Shown: positions 33,811-41,934 of the stretch, piece after piece
How positions within the stretch are numbered: position 1 is the stretch's first letter
Layout of the letters: every line of letters begins with the position of its first letter
NCBI GenBank assembly: GCA_958295745.1
Contig: OY282370.1
Location: forward strand, 1,545,724-1,609,723
Source of the DNA: an uncultured Acidimicrobiia bacterium
Lineage (GTDB): Bacteria; Actinomycetota; Acidimicrobiia; Spongiisociales; Spongiisociaceae
DNA length: 64,000 bases
Reading direction: 5' to 3'
Translations under genes and position numbers: made by a program
The notes under the pieces: model-generated
Database searches by the model: none
Told to the model about the DNA's origin: nothing
Seen by the model: the letters and a program-made list of their open reading frames with translations, nothing else

Positions 33811-35462
33811 TTTGGAGGTCGGCCGCGTCCCGCGGTTTCCACCTTCCGGTACAGGGTGGAGACGGCGCCCAGGGTGGTTCCGGGAGGGATGTCCACGGCG
33901 GCCCATCCATGATCGGCGAGGGTTCCGGGAAGGCCCAGCATGGAGTGGAGCCGCTCCGAGGTGATCGGCAGGTAGGGGGCGAGGGCCGTCTTGAGGTGGT
34001 TGATGGCGTCGAGGGCGGTCTTCAGGACGGCGGCGGTCCGGGCGCGGTCGGTCTTGGCGGTCTTCCACGGCTCGGTGGCGTTCAGGTAGGCGTTTAGTCG
34101 TCCGGCCGCTTCCATGGCGGTCCGCAGGCCGGCCCGCAGCTCGACCCGCTCGATCCGGGCGGCCGCCTCGTCCAGCGCCTGGCGGGCGGCGGCGCGGGCC
34201 TTCCGGTCCTCCGGCCCGGTTTCCCCCGCCTCCGGGATCCGTCCGTCGAATACCGAGACGGTCATCGACAGCACCCGGTTGACCAGGTTCCCCCAGGTGG
34301 CGACCAGCTCCTCGTCGATGCGGCGGTCGATCTCCTTCCCGGATATCTCGGTGTCGCTGTTCTCCGGCAGATTGGCGGCCAAGGCGTAGCGGAGGGAATC
34401 GGGTTCGTAGTCGTCGAGGGCCTCGCCGATGGTCAGGCCGATGCCCCGGCTCGCCGACGCCTTGCCGCCCTTGAAGGTGACGTACTGGTTGGCGGGAACG
34501 TTGGTGGGGAGCTCCAGCCCGCCGTAGCCGAGCAGCATGGCCGGCCAGATGATGGTGTGGAAAGGGATGTTGTCCTTGCCGATGAAGTAGTAGTGCTCGG
34601 CCTCGGGGTTCTTCCACCAGTCCTTCCAGGCGTCCGGCGTACCCCGTATCCGGGACCATTCCTTGGAGGCCGACAGGTATCCGATCACCGCGTCGAACCA
34701 CACATAGATCTTCTTGCCCTCCCCCAAGCCCTCGACGGGTATGTCGATCCCCCAGTCGATGTCGCGGGTGATGGCCCGGTCCTGCAAGCCTTCCTCGATC
34801 CAGCCGAGGGAGAAGTTCATCACGTGTTTGCGCCAGCCCTTCCGGGTGTGCAGCCAGTCGGCCAGCCGCTCCGAGAAGTCGGACAGCCGCAGGTAGAAGT
34901 GATCGGTCTCCCTGATCACCGGGGTGGCGCCGGACAGCTTGGAGCGGGCGTCGATCAGGTCCACGGGGTCCAGCGTGCGTCCGCAGCCGTCGCACTGGTC
35001 GCCCCTGGCCTCCCGGTAGGCGCAGTGCGGGCAGGTCCCTTCCACGTAACGGTCGGGCAGGAACCGGCCGGCTTCGGGATCGTAGAACTGCTCGGAGGTG
35101 CGCCGGTCGATGTAGCCGTTTTTGTGCAGGCGGCTGAAGATGTCCCGGGTGACCTCGTGGTGGTTGGGTGTGCCGGTGGATGTGAAGAGTTCCCACTGGA
35201 CCGCCAGGTCGTCCCACCCGGCCACGAACTCGGCGTGGTAGCGGTCGACGATTTCCTGCGGCGTCACCCCTTCCTCGTCGGCCCGCACCGTGATGGGCGT
35301 GCCGTGTACGTCGCTGCCCGATACCATCAGCACGCGGTTTCCGGCCAGGCGGTGGTAGCGGGCGAAGATGTCGGCCGGCAGGTAGGCCCCGGCCAGGTGT
35401 CCGAGGTGGCGGGAACCCGACGCGTACGGCCAGGCGACGGAGACGAGGATATGTCTGCTCAC
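33807..35462 (-). CDS. metG: Methionyl-tRNA synthetase
   Basis: The 551-aa class I synthetase charges tRNA-Met. The HIGH-like motif is HLGH in PYASGSRHLGHL; a zinc knuckle is formed by CPHC and CDGC; the WFDAVIGYLSASKEW and YFIGKDNIPFHTIIWPA segments are typical. The KMSKS loop reads KASAS in FKGGKASASRGIGL at about residue 330, lacking the second lysine. The C-terminal anticodon-binding domain (TWGNLVNRVLSM) is present; no C-terminal dimerisation extension. It heads a six-gene operon. Confidence 0.93.
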   Translation of the reverse strand: MSRHILVSVAWPYASGSRHLGHLAGAYLPADIFARYHRLAGNRVLMVSGSDVHGTPITVRADEEGVTPQEIVDRYHAEFVAGWDDLAVQWELFTSTGTPNHHEVTRDIFSRLHKNGYIDRRTSEQFYDPEAGRFLPDRYVEGTCPHCAYREARGDQCDGCGRTLDPVDLIDARSKLSGATPVIRETDHFYLRLSDFSERLADWLHTRKGWRKHVMNFSLGWIEEGLQDRAITRDIDWGIDIPVEGLGEGKKIYVWFDAVIGYLSASKEWSRIRGTPDAWKDWWKNPEAEHYYFIGKDNIPFHTIIWPAMLLGYGGLELPTNVPANQYVTFKGGKASASRGIGLTIGEALDDYEPDSLRYALAANLPENSDTEISGKEIDRRIDEELVATWGNLVNRVLSMTVSVFDGRIPEAGETGPEDRKARAAARQALDEAAARIERVELRAGLRTAMEAAGRLNAYLNATEPWKTAKTDRARTAAVLKTALDAINHLKTALAPYLPITSERLHSMLGLPGTLADHGWAAVDIPPGTTLGAVSTLYRKVETAGRGRPPK

Positions 35463-35536
35463 GGCATCCCAGGCTACCGGAGTTGTGAGGTTGTCGGTAA
35501 GCCTTGTGTTCGGTTCCCGTAGCCGCCCCTCCTACG

Positions 35537-36232
35537 ATGGGCGCCATGAGAGCTGCGCCGGCCTTGGCGGCCGGTTTGGTCGCCACCGTGTTCCTCGTCG
35601 ATCTCCTGCGGAGATACCGGGCCCGTCCGGCGCCCCATACCGCTGCCTATGCGGCCGGGATCGGGTTCTTCGCCCTCGCCACTTGGGCGTTGTTCGTGGG
35701 CACGGCCGCCGGCTGGACCTCGGCCAGCTACCGGGCTTTCTTCCTGTTCGGCGCGATAGTCAACATCCCCGTGCTGGCGCTCGGTTCCATGTTCCTGGTG
35801 GCGGGTCGGCGGGCGGGCCATGTGATGCTGATGCTGCTGTTTCCGTTCTTCGCCATCTCCATTCCGATGACCCTGGCCCGGCCGTTCGACGCCGGGATGC
35901 TCCCCTCCGGGGGCGTACCGGGCGGCCAGGATCTCTGGTCGGAGATGTTCGGCCCCCGGTTGTGGGCGGCCATCGGGGGAGGCATGGGGGCTTCCATCAT
36001 CATCCTGCTGGCCCTTGTGTCGGTGTTCAGGTTCTGGCGCCGCAACCGGCGGATCGTGTGGGGCAACGCCGCCATCACGGCGGGCGTCCTGGCGGCCTCC
36101 ACCGGCGGGACCATCCTCGCCCTAGGGGAGGAGCGGGGCTTTGCGGTGTCGCTGCTGGCGGCGGTGACCCTCATCTGGGCCGGATTCCGCCTCGCATCCG
36201 GAGGCCGCGCCGCCGGGCAGTCCGGGCGGTAG
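35537..36232 (+). CDS. Integral membrane protein, unknown
   Basis: About 231 aa with seven hydrophobic segments, predicted in the cytoplasmic membrane. No motif recognised. Two nearby ATGs (35537 and 35546) are possible starts, neither with a good ribosome binding site. It stands alone, divergent from metG. Similar multi-pass proteins are common in actinobacteria without assigned function. Confidence 0.75.
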   Translation: MGAMRAAPALAAGLVATVFLVDLLRRYRARPAPHTAAYAAGIGFFALATWALFVGTAAGWTSASYRAFFLFGAIVNIPVLALGSMFLVAGRRAGHVMLMLLFPFFAISIPMTLARPFDAGMLPSGGVPGGQDLWSEMFGPRLWAAIGGGMGASIIILLALVSVFRFWRRNRRIVWGNAAITAGVLAASTGGTILALGEERGFAVSLLAAVTLIWAGFRLASGGRAAGQSGR

Positions 36233-36333
36233 GCGCGGCCCTCTTGACGGTGCGCCCCTCAGCGGTGCCCCGCCGGACGGTGCGCCCGGGCGGTGAACGA
36301 CCGGGCCGCCGCTCACGATCAGCCGCCCCGGTC

Positions 36334-37404
36334 CTATTCCAACATGAGGGTGTGCTGCCCTGAACGGTTCTTGAGAACCTCGATTCGGTCCAGCTGCCGC
36401 TCCAGCTGGCGGCTTCGGACACCGGACAGGTCGTCGAAGGCTTCGCCGAGCAGCCTCAGGCGATTCTGCACCAGCTCGTATTGCTTGACATACCGGCGCC
36501 ACTGGTCATTGAAGTGGGAGAGGTGCTCGAGTATCTCCCGGGAGGATCGTTCCAGCGCTACGGTCTCCATGGCCTGGCGCACCAGCGAGAGCATGGCGAA
36601 CAGGGTCGAGGGGGAGCAAACGACCACCCCGGCTTCGAGCGCTTCCTCGAAGACCTGCCCGTGGTGCTCGTGTATGAAGGCGTAGACCCCGTCGTTGGGG
36701 ATGAACATCAGCACGTACCCGGCCGTTTCGACCGATTCCTTGTAGTCATCCCGGGCGGCTATGGCTCTTGCGTGGCCCTGCACGGCCCGGCCGAAGTCTT
36801 TGAGCGCCCGGCCCTTCTCCAGGTCGGAAGGGGCTTCCAGATAGCGGACGTAGCCCTCCAAGGGGAACTTGACATCCATATGCAGCTTCAGGCCGTTCGG
36901 TAACTGGAAGGTGAAGTCGGGCCGGGTGCCGGCGGCGGTTGTTTTCTGTTTCAGATAGTTGACACCTTCCTTCATGCCGACCGCCCGCAGGATGTCGTCG
37001 GCCATCCGCTCGCCCCACTGCCCCCTGGCCTGGCGGTTGATGAGGATGTCGTTGAGCTTTCCCGTCATGTCGAGGAGCCGTCTCTGTTGCTCGGCGGCCC
37101 CCGACAGCTGCTGTGTCAGCCCCTCGTGTTGGACGGCCCTTTCCCTTTGGAGGTCGGCCACCAGCTTGTTGAGGCCGGACAGCTTCTCGCCCATCTGCGA
37201 GGTGACCCCCTCCCACTTCTGGTCGAACAGTTCCCGCTCGTGCCGGTTCTGGGTTTGCTCCCGCTCCAGCAGGGTCTGCCACTGCTGCTCCTGTTCGAGC
37301 CGGTCCGGGGCGGCGGTCGGCCCCGAGCGTCTGGTCCGGACCAGTACCACTACGAGCAGCACCGCTAGCAACGCCACCGCCAGATAGAGAAGCATGTTTT
37401 CCAT
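36334..37404 (-). CDS. rmuC: RmuC-family DNA recombination protein
   Basis: The 356-aa protein has an N-terminal membrane segment (about 4-22), a coiled coil (about 35-110) and the RmuC core: GQWGERMADDILRAVGMKEGVNY, GTRPDFTFQLPNG, MDVKFPLEGY and ETAGYVLMFIPNDGVYAFI. RmuC limits inversions between repeats in E. coli and has a predicted endonuclease-like fold. The gene is alone on its strand. Confidence 0.92.
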   Translation of the reverse strand: MENMLLYLAVALLAVLLVVVLVRTRRSGPTAAPDRLEQEQQWQTLLEREQTQNRHERELFDQKWEGVTSQMGEKLSGLNKLVADLQRERAVQHEGLTQQLSGAAEQQRRLLDMTGKLNDILINRQARGQWGERMADDILRAVGMKEGVNYLKQKTTAAGTRPDFTFQLPNGLKLHMDVKFPLEGYVRYLEAPSDLEKGRALKDFGRAVQGHARAIAARDDYKESVETAGYVLMFIPNDGVYAFIHEHHGQVFEEALEAGVVVCSPSTLFAMLSLVRQAMETVALERSSREILEHLSHFNDQWRRYVKQYELVQNRLRLLGEAFDDLSGVRSRQLERQLDRIEVLKNRSGQHTLMLE

Positions 37405-37536
37405 GATGATCTTGGTCTCTCCTTCTTTCCCGGGCCGGTCAGCCGCCGGCGGGGATCAGAACAGCGATTGATTCCATGTCGATCAGGGTACGGAGGGGGT
37501 GTGACATTTCTCGGACTCCCTATAGGCTTGGCCCCG

Positions 37537-38505
37537 ATGTCAGCCAAGGCGCCCGCGACCGTTCTCCCGACCTCCCCGGTGCTCGGCCCCTCGGTGACTC
37601 CGAAGGTCATCGAGTCGTACCTGCGCGCCGTCCCGCCCGTGGACGAGGTGGGGGCGGCGGAGCGGGCGGCGGCGCTGTCCACCCGTTCCGTCAAGAGAGA
37701 GTCGAAGCTGGCCGCCCTCGACCTGGCGGTCCGCATGTGCGACCTGACCACGCTGGAAGGCCGGGACACTCCGGGCAAGATCGTCCAGCTGGCATCCAAG
37801 GCCGCCCGCCCCGACCCCACCGATCCGACCATCCCGCCCGCGGCGGCCCTCTGCGTCTACCCGAACCTGGTTCCCCACGCGGTTCGGGCGCTGGCGGGGA
37901 GCGGGGTGGGGGTTGCGTCCGTGGCTACCTACTTCCCGTCGGGACAGGCCCCCCTCGAGGTCAAGCTGGCCGAGGCGGCCTGGGCGGCGTCGGAAGGCGC
38001 GGACGAGATAGACATGGTGATCGACCGCGGCGCCTTCCTGGCCGGTGACTGCCTCAAGGTGTATGAAGAGATCGCCGCGGTCGGCGAAGCCTGCCGTCCG
38101 GCCTGTCTCAAGGTGATCCTCGAGACCGGCGAGCTGGGCGGCTTCGACAACGTTCGGCGGGCCTCGATGCTGGCGATGGCGGCAGGCGCCGACTTCATCA
38201 AGACATCCACCGGCAAGGTATCCCCCGCCGCCACCCTCCCTGTGACCCTGGTGATGCTGGAGGCCATCCGCGACTTCTACGCCGCCTCGGGCCGGGCGGT
38301 GGGGATCAAACCGGCCGGCGGGATCAGCACCGCCAAACAGGCCGTCCGCTACCTGGTGATGCTCTCCGAGACGCTCGGGGCGGCTTGGCTCACCCCCTCC
38401 CGCTTCCGGTTCGGGGCGTCCAGCCTCCTCAACGACCTCCTCATGCAGATACGCTGGGTGCGCGAAGGCCGCTACCAGTCGCCCGACTATTTCACCGAGG
38501 ACTGA
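37537..38505 (+). CDS. deoC: Deoxyribose-phosphate aldolase
   Basis: About 322 aa. It cleaves 2-deoxyribose 5-phosphate to glyceraldehyde 3-phosphate and acetaldehyde. The Schiff-base lysine is in GADFIKTSTGK and the second lysine in GIKPAGGIS; ADEIDMVIDRGA is also characteristic. The ATG at 37537 is chosen because upstream in-frame sequence is not conserved; TATAGG at 37521-37526 suggests a very short leader. It is followed after 4 nt by an aldehyde dehydrogenase gene, which could oxidise the acetaldehyde product. Confidence 0.94.
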   Translation: MSAKAPATVLPTSPVLGPSVTPKVIESYLRAVPPVDEVGAAERAAALSTRSVKRESKLAALDLAVRMCDLTTLEGRDTPGKIVQLASKAARPDPTDPTIPPAAALCVYPNLVPHAVRALAGSGVGVASVATYFPSGQAPLEVKLAEAAWAASEGADEIDMVIDRGAFLAGDCLKVYEEIAAVGEACRPACLKVILETGELGGFDNVRRASMLAMAAGADFIKTSTGKVSPAATLPVTLVMLEAIRDFYAASGRAVGIKPAGGISTAKQAVRYLVMLSETLGAAWLTPSRFRFGASSLLNDLLMQIRWVREGRYQSPDYFTED

Positions 38506-38509
38506 CCGG

Positions 38510-40003
38510 ATGTATGACCAGACGTCGGAACGGACGCCCGCCAGGCGAGGGGAGGTAGTTCCCTCCGGGCTGGACTACGCGCCTTCCTTGGAGGCCGTCG
38601 ACCAGGTTTCCATCGACGAGAGCTACGACCTCTGGATTGACGGGAAGCCCAGCCCGCCCGCCGCCAACCGTTACTTTCCTACGGTCAACCCGGCCACAGA
38701 GGAGACCCTGACCCGGGTGGCGGAAGGGGACGGAGAAGATGTGGACCGGGCGGTGGCGGCGGCCCGCAAGGCCTACAACGGCGCCTGGGGGAAGATGGCG
38801 GGCAAAGAGCGGGCCAAATACCTCTACCGGCTGGCCCGCATGCTGGCGGAACGGTCCCGTGAGTTCGCGGTGCTCGAAACCCTGGACGGAGGCAAGCCGA
38901 TCAAGGAATCCCGGGATGTGGACCTGCCCTTGGCCTCGGCGCACTTCTTCTACTACGCCGGTTGGGCGGACAAGCTCGAGTACGCCTTTCCGGGCCTGGA
39001 CACCCGTCCGCTGGGGGTGGCAGCCCAGGTCATCCCCTGGAACTTTCCCATTCTGATGCTGGCCTGGAAGGTGGCGCCCGCCTTGGCCGCCGGCAACACG
39101 GTGGTGCTCAAGCCGGCCGAGACCACCCCGCTGACCGCCCTGGCCTTCGCCCGGCTCACCGCCGAGGCCGGGCTCCCGCCCGGCGTCCTGAACATCGTGA
39201 CCGGGGGCGGCGGCGCCGGCGCGGAGGCGGTGGCCCACCCCGGAGTGGACAAGGTGGCTTTCACCGGTTCGACCGAGGTGGGGAAGCTGATCCAGAAGCG
39301 GCTGGCCGGCGCCCGCAAGAGGCTGACCCTGGAGCTGGGCGGCAAGGCGCCCCACATCGTCTTCGAAGACGCACCCGTCGATCAGGCGGTCGAAGGAGTG
39401 ATCAACGGGATCTTCTTCAACCAGGGCCACGTGTGCTGCGCCGGGAGCCGCCTGCTGGTGCAGGAGTCGATATACGACGCCTTCCTGGACAGGCTCAAGG
39501 TGCGGCTGGCCTCCCTGCGGGTGGGCGACCCGCTCGACAAGAACACCGACGTGGGGGCCATCAACAGCCGGGCGCAGCTGGACAAGATCGGCGCCTTGGT
39601 GGAGATCGGGGTGGCCGAAGGCGCCGAGATGTATCAGCCGCCCTGCGCCCTTCCCGAGCGCGGCTACTGGTTCGCTCCCACCTTGTTCATGGGCGTATCG
39701 CAGGGCCATCGGATCGCCCGGGAGGAGATCTTCGGGCCGGTGCTGTCGATCATGACCTTCCGCACCCCCGTCGAGGCGGTGGAGAAGGCCAACAACACCC
39801 CCTACGGGCTGTCGGCCGGGGTGTGGACCGCCAAAGGTTCCCGGATACTGTGGGTTGCGGACCGGCTCCGGGCCGGGGTGGTGTGGGCCAACACCTACAA
39901 CAAGTTCGATCCGGCCTCCCCGTTCGGGGGGTACCGGGAGTCGGGGTTCGGACGGGAGGGGGGGCGGCACGGCCTGCTCCCTTACCTACGGGGCGGGTCA
40001 TGA
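38510..40003 (+). CDS. NAD(P)-dependent aldehyde dehydrogenase
   Basis: The 497-aa protein has the complete ALDH fold: PWNFPILMLAWKVAPALAAGN, FTGSTEVGK, the general-base Glu in LELGGKAP, catalytic Cys in QGHVCCAGSRL, and EEIFGPV. GAGGA precedes the ATG. Position between deoC and a second ALDH-like gene suggests acetaldehyde or another nucleoside-derived aldehyde as substrate (inference). Confidence 0.93.
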   Translation: MYDQTSERTPARRGEVVPSGLDYAPSLEAVDQVSIDESYDLWIDGKPSPPAANRYFPTVNPATEETLTRVAEGDGEDVDRAVAAARKAYNGAWGKMAGKERAKYLYRLARMLAERSREFAVLETLDGGKPIKESRDVDLPLASAHFFYYAGWADKLEYAFPGLDTRPLGVAAQVIPWNFPILMLAWKVAPALAAGNTVVLKPAETTPLTALAFARLTAEAGLPPGVLNIVTGGGGAGAEAVAHPGVDKVAFTGSTEVGKLIQKRLAGARKRLTLELGGKAPHIVFEDAPVDQAVEGVINGIFFNQGHVCCAGSRLLVQESIYDAFLDRLKVRLASLRVGDPLDKNTDVGAINSRAQLDKIGALVEIGVAEGAEMYQPPCALPERGYWFAPTLFMGVSQGHRIAREEIFGPVLSIMTFRTPVEAVEKANNTPYGLSAGVWTAKGSRILWVADRLRAGVVWANTYNKFDPASPFGGYRESGFGREGGRHGLLPYLRGGS

Positions 40004-40872
40004 GCGGGCGGATCGGGGTACGCAAGACCTACAAGCTGTATGTGGACGGCGACTTCCCCCGCTCCGAGTCGGGCCGCACCTATCCGGCTCTCGACCATCG
40101 GGGGGAGGTGATCGCCCGGGTGGCGGCCGCCACCCGCAAGGACCTGCGCGGGGCGGTGCGGGCCGCCCGCCGCGCCCAACCGAGCTGGGCCGCCCGGACC
40201 GGATACAACCGGGGCCAGATCATCTACAGGATCGCCGAGATGGTGGAGGACAGGGCGGCTGTTTTCGCCGCCCAGGTTCGGATGGCCGGGGTCGCCGCCG
40301 CCAAGGCCCGCCGGGAAGTGTTCCGGTCGATCGACCGTCTGGTCTGGTATGCCGGGTGGGCCGACAAATACCAGCAGGTGATAGGGAACCTGAACCCGGT
40401 GGCCGGGCCTTTCTTCAACATCTCGGTGCCGGAGCCGACCGGAGTGGTGGGGGTGATCGCACCGGAGGCGCCGGCCCTGCTGGGTCTGGTGTCCAGGCTG
40501 GCGCCGGTGATCGTGTCGGGGAACACGGCGGTGGTGCTGGCTTCGGAGCGTTGGCCCGCGCCGTCGGTCGTGCTGGCCGAGGCCATGGCCACCGCCGACC
40601 TGCCGGGCGGGGTGGTGAACATCCTCACCGGCCCCCGGTCGGGGATGGCGCCGTACCTGGCCTCCCATCTGGATGTGAACGGGATCGACGCCTACGGCGC
40701 GGACGAGGATATGTTGGCCGGGCTGGAGGAGGCCGCCGCCGCCGGGGTGAAGCGGGTGGTGGGCCCCCCAGAGGGCCGAATCGCCTGGATGGACGACCGG
40801 ACGGCCCAGAGCCCCTACGCCATCGCAGCGTTCACCGAGATAAAGACGGTCTGGCATCCCAAGGGCCTCTGA
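40000..40872 (+). CDS. Truncated aldehyde dehydrogenase paralogue, catalytic half missing
   Basis: The 290-aa protein matches the N-terminal coenzyme-binding half of ALDH (YVDGDFPRSESGRTY, VRAARRAQPSWAARTGYNRG, PTGVVGVIAPEAPALLGLV). The pattern ends with a short tail; the LELGGK Glu and the catalytic Cys region are absent, so it cannot be a normal dehydrogenase. Its ATG overlaps the preceding stop (ATGA). The frame is clean and no frameshift is evident, which argues for a maintained partner or regulatory subunit rather than decay. deoC-ALDH-short ALDH clusters may recur in related actinobacteria. Confidence 0.85.
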   Translation: MSGRIGVRKTYKLYVDGDFPRSESGRTYPALDHRGEVIARVAAATRKDLRGAVRAARRAQPSWAARTGYNRGQIIYRIAEMVEDRAAVFAAQVRMAGVAAAKARREVFRSIDRLVWYAGWADKYQQVIGNLNPVAGPFFNISVPEPTGVVGVIAPEAPALLGLVSRLAPVIVSGNTAVVLASERWPAPSVVLAEAMATADLPGGVVNILTGPRSGMAPYLASHLDVNGIDAYGADEDMLAGLEEAAAAGVKRVVGPPEGRIAWMDDRTAQSPYAIAAFTEIKTVWHPKGL

Positions 40873-40930
40873 GTTATGAGCGCCGAGGCCGGACACGAGT
40901 CATGGGCAATGCCGAACGAAAGGAGAGAAC

Positions 40931-41161
40931 ATGACCACGGCATTATTCGAGATGGCGGTTGAGCTGCTCACCTCTGAGTGCGTAGCTGCACTCGAATGGC
41001 ATTTTGGTAGTAGTTGGGATTGTGGAATGTTTTCTGACAATCTCCAAGCAGCCATATCCAAAACCCTAAGTGAATTCGAAAATAGGGATTTATTTGTCGA
41101 GGATGCAGTAGCGAAGCTAGGTGAATATGTAGTTGTTGGTAAGGGTACTAATATTGGATAG
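40931..41161 (+). CDS. Small hypothetical protein (76 aa), AT-rich
   Basis: A strong AAAGGAGAGA lies just before the ATG. The protein is acidic with no recognised motif. Its composition is clearly AT-richer than deoC and ALDH upstream. It is followed 51 nt later by the HTH-DUF433 gene and may form a two-gene unit with it. Confidence 0.65.
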   Translation: MTTALFEMAVELLTSECVAALEWHFGSSWDCGMFSDNLQAAISKTLSEFENRDLFVEDAVAKLGEYVVVGKGTNIG

Positions 41162-41212
41162 AGACAGCAGAATATTATACTCGGATGTGTTGACAGAAGG
41201 GGGAAAAGAGAG

Positions 41213-41914
41213 ATGACTACAGTAAAGGATGACCTACTCCGGTTGGGGGTGTACAGCCTGGCCGACGTAGCCCGGCTGATAGGACGAGGAAACGTTACTG
41301 TAAAGCGTTGGATAACTGGCGATCAGCCGCTTTATGAAGCTGCCAACCCTGTAATATTGGATTTCTACGACCTGATAAGCCTGTGGGTCATCTCACGGTT
41401 ACGCAAAGAGGGCGTACCGCAGTTAGCTATAAGGACCGGTAGAGAGTATCTTTCCAGCAAACTGATGACCCCTTATCCGTTTGTGCATCATACAGGTATA
41501 GCCACGTTGGGGAAGTCCTTTTTCGGGAGGGTAGATGAATGGTGGGTGGATGTGGGAAGGAGCGGTCAGAGCGCATTTCAACATATGATAGAACAGAGGT
41601 TGACACCGGTTGGGATCGTTAGCGACGAGCTGCGACAGATATATGAGCAAGAGATGAAACCTATGGAGTTCGACGACAACGACATAGTCAAAGCCTGGAT
41701 ACCGCATCCGGGTGTCAAGGTGGACCCGAGGGTGCAATCAGGGCAGCCCTGCCTAGAAGGGACGCGAGTGCCGGCACTGATGATCGCGTCTTTGGTAGAG
41801 AAATCGGGTGGAAAAAGGTGGCATCAGTTGATAGCAGAAGACTATCAGCTACAGGTAGGCCAGGTAAAAACGGCGGTAAACTACGGGACCCTTGTCAGCA
41901 ACCGTTCTTTCTAG
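41213..41914 (+). CDS. HTH (MerR-like) and DUF433 protein, VapB45-like antitoxin candidate
   Basis: The 233-aa protein has an N-terminal helix-turn-helix (YSLADVARLIGRGNVTVKRWI, about 14-34) and a C-terminal DUF433 domain (HPGVKVDPRVQSGQPCLEGTRVPA, about 165-190). This architecture occurs in VapB45-type antitoxins, which bind DNA and neutralise a PIN toxin. No PIN gene is adjacent, so its partner is missing or is the unusual 76-aa neighbour. The patch differs in composition from flanking core genes. GGGGGAAAAGAGAG upstream of ATG acts as ribosome binding site. Confidence 0.78.
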   Translation: MTTVKDDLLRLGVYSLADVARLIGRGNVTVKRWITGDQPLYEAANPVILDFYDLISLWVISRLRKEGVPQLAIRTGREYLSSKLMTPYPFVHHTGIATLGKSFFGRVDEWWVDVGRSGQSAFQHMIEQRLTPVGIVSDELRQIYEQEMKPMEFDDNDIVKAWIPHPGVKVDPRVQSGQPCLEGTRVPALMIASLVEKSGGKRWHQLIAEDYQLQVGQVKTAVNYGTLVSNRSF

Positions 41915-41934
41915 TGGCTCGTACCTGTTCGATG

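Noticed and set aside
33502-35586. 694-aa minus-strand open frame
   Set aside because: Only the last 102 codons (PGPGW protein) are supported; the rest overlaps metG in the wrong frame.
38962-40872. 636-aa open frame over both ALDH genes
   Set aside because: The N-terminal part is out-of-frame ALDH; the real second ALDH starts at 40000 with an ATGA overlap.
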